Shown: positions 4,563-5,302 of the stretch, one piece after another | How positions within the stretch are numbered: position 1 is the first letter of the stretch | Layout of the letters: the number at the start of each line of letters is the position of its first letter | Origin: an archaeon | GTDB taxonomy: Archaea > Nanobdellota > Nanobdellia > SCGC-AAA011-G17 > GW2011-AR18 | DNA: 5,302 nucleotides | Assembly (NCBI GenBank): GCA_023245385.1 | Contig: JAHFKM010000053.1 | Coordinates: 423 to 5,724, forward strand | Direction of reading: 5' to 3' | Program-made: the position numbers and the translations under genes | The notes under the pieces: model-generated | Seen by the model: only the letters and a program-made list of their open reading frames with translations | What the model was told of the DNA's origin: nothing | Databases searched by the model: none

Positions 4563-5069
4563 ATGAAAGTCTCCGTGCTCTTTTTTTTGTTAGCTATTAT
4601 TTTTTTTACTTCCTGTACTGAGCAAAGGATGAATTGTACGCTTGAGCTAAAAACTTGTCCTGATGGTTCTTCAATAGGTCGTGTGCTTCCTTTTTGTGAT
4701 TTTGCCACTTGTCCTGTTTCCGAAAAAAATATTTCTGCTGAAAATATACTCTTAAAAGAACACACTACACCCTTAGTAAAAACAAGTGGTGAGGAAAAGA
4801 TTTTTACAATTTTTGCTGATGATAGAAGTCTTAATCCTGATTCGATTTCAGTAAAAAAAGGTGACAGTGTTAAAATGATTTTTAAAGTGCGTCGGGATGA
4901 GGTATACTATGGGGGCTTGGATTTTAGGAGTGATTATTTTACTACAGGAACAATTGGTTATGGAATGGAAAATAGTAGTGAATTTGTTGCGGAAAGAACT
5001 TTTGAGTTTAGTTCTTATTGGCCGAAAACACAGCATTTGAAGGCGACTGGAAAAGTGTATGTACTTTAA
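4563..5069 (+). CDS. Putative exported lipoprotein with Cys-rich motif and cupredoxin-like domain
   Basis: The 168-residue protein begins with a hydrophobic signal (KVSVLFFLLAIIFF) ending in TSC, a lipobox-like site with Cys18, so it is probably anchored outside the membrane. Residues 25-51 carry C-x6-C-P-D-G-S, GR and C-x4-C-P (Cys25, 32, 45, 50), a small disulfide-type motif seen in many exported proteins. Residues 78-168 look like a cupredoxin-type beta sandwich: FTIFADDRSLNPDSISVKKG is the usual opening (strand, then NPxxIxVKKGD). The closing strand (ATGKVYVL) is also present. However, the segment before it reads FSSYWPKTQHL, with no Cys where the type-1 copper ligand C-x(n)-H-x(n)-M would be, so copper binding is doubtful. 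It is the only plus-strand protein gene in the right half and is divergent from secE. Function unknown. Confidence 0.85.
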   Translation: MKVSVLFFLLAIIFFTSCTEQRMNCTLELKTCPDGSSIGRVLPFCDFATCPVSEKNISAENILLKEHTTPLVKTSGEEKIFTIFADDRSLNPDSISVKKGDSVKMIFKVRRDEVYYGGLDFRSDYFTTGTIGYGMENSSEFVAERTFEFSSYWPKTQHLKATGKVYVL

Positions 5070-5119
5070 TATAAACTGCTATCTTCTTTAGGAATTTTTC
5101 ATAAATATACTTTCCCAAG

Positions 5120-5138
5120 TTATTTCTAAAGGAAATAG
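5120..5138 (+). terminator. Possible stem-loop after the lipoprotein gene
   Basis: TTATTTC, loop TAAAG, GAAATAG can form a 7-pair stem including one G-T pair, 51 bases after the lipoprotein stop. It is followed by short T runs (about 5140-5153). This could help termination, or it could be chance in AT-rich DNA. Confidence 0.3.
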
Positions 5139-5183
5139 CTTTCGTTAGGTTTTAATAGGATCGTCTATTACATATGTTCTTGT

Positions 5184-5267
5184 GCCGACGTACCATAACC
5201 TGGTAATGGACTAGTCTCGAAAACTAGCGTCCGCAAGGACTTGTAGGTTCAAATCCTGCCGTCGGCG
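5184..5267 (+). tRNA. tRNA-Ser(CGA)
   Basis: The cloverleaf is complete: acceptor GCCGACG/CGTCGGC (7 perfect pairs), D stem CCAT/ATGG with loop AACCTGGTA, and anticodon arm CTAGT-CTCGAAA-ACTAG with anticodon CGA (reads UCG). The long variable arm GTCC-GCAA-GGAC is typical of serine tRNAs. The T arm is GTAGG-TTCAAAT-CCTGC and the discriminator is G. CCA is not encoded. There is no intron. A TTTATTTT run after the 3' end fits archaeal tRNA termination. Confidence 0.97.
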
Positions 5268-5268
5268 T

Positions 5269-5302
5269 TTATTTTACTAATTCTTTTACCACTTGTTCTA
5301 AC
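5269..5302 (-). CDS. Possible C-terminal end of a minus-strand gene
   Basis: From the window edge the minus strand is open to a TAA at 5271-5269 and reads LEQVVKELVK, a plausible amphipathic helix at a protein C-terminus. The stop would lie one base from the tRNA-Ser 3' end, convergent with it. Only ten codons are visible, so this is weakly supported and the same bases may simply be the T-rich tRNA terminator. Confidence 0.35.
   Translation of the reverse strand, partial: LEQVVKELVK

Noticed and set aside
4523..4765. Minus-strand open frame of 80 codons over the lipoprotein start
   Set aside because: It crosses the divergent promoter region and opposes a lipoprotein gene with a clear signal peptide and TATA-like box; it has no features of its own.

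Overview
The window looks like part of a small-genome, AT-rich archaeon, most likely a DPANN lineage (Pacearchaeota/Woesearchaeota-like). This placement is an inference. It rests on an archaeal SecE/Sec61-gamma, an archaeal NGN-KOW Spt5, an archaeal uL11, TATA-like boxes about 25-28 bases upstream of start codons (several genes look leaderless), tRNAs without encoded CCA, and Lys/Ile-rich proteins.

Layout. Bases 1-132 hold the C-terminus of a plus-strand gene. Convergent to it, on the minus strand, is a two-gene unit: a small Rieske ferredoxin (852 to 559) whose stop overlaps the start of a basic hypothetical protein (566 to 228). A lone hypothetical gene (1416 to 1069) follows. Next comes a minus-strand tRNA-Pro(UGG) whose acceptor stem is complete only if 31 bases are removed between positions 4 and 5 (1627-1657). 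Just upstream of it is a two-motif LAGLIDADG homing endonuclease with an N-terminal DNA-binding repeat (2535 to 1723).

The core is a minus-strand information-processing operon: secE (4461-4261), spt5/nusG (4259-3786) and uL11 (3705-3007). It is followed 3 bases later by a C39-like cysteine peptidase gene (3003-2603). That last gene is broken by a frameshift exactly at a GGAT tandem repeat, which separates the Cys/His part from the Asp-containing tail. uL11 carries a helical plus Ala/Pro-rich C-terminal extension of about 75 residues, encoded by a GC-rich CAG/GCA-repetitive stretch.

Divergent from secE is a plus-strand lipoprotein with a Cys-rich motif and a cupredoxin-like fold that appears to lack the copper-ligand cysteine. 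A perfect 7-bp inverted repeat lies between the two divergent promoters. A tRNA-Ser(CGA) (5184-5267) and probably the last codons of a minus-strand gene close the window.

The main points for a second look are the acceptor-stem interruption of tRNA-Pro next to a homing endonuclease, the repeat-associated frameshift in the C39-like gene, and the extended uL11.
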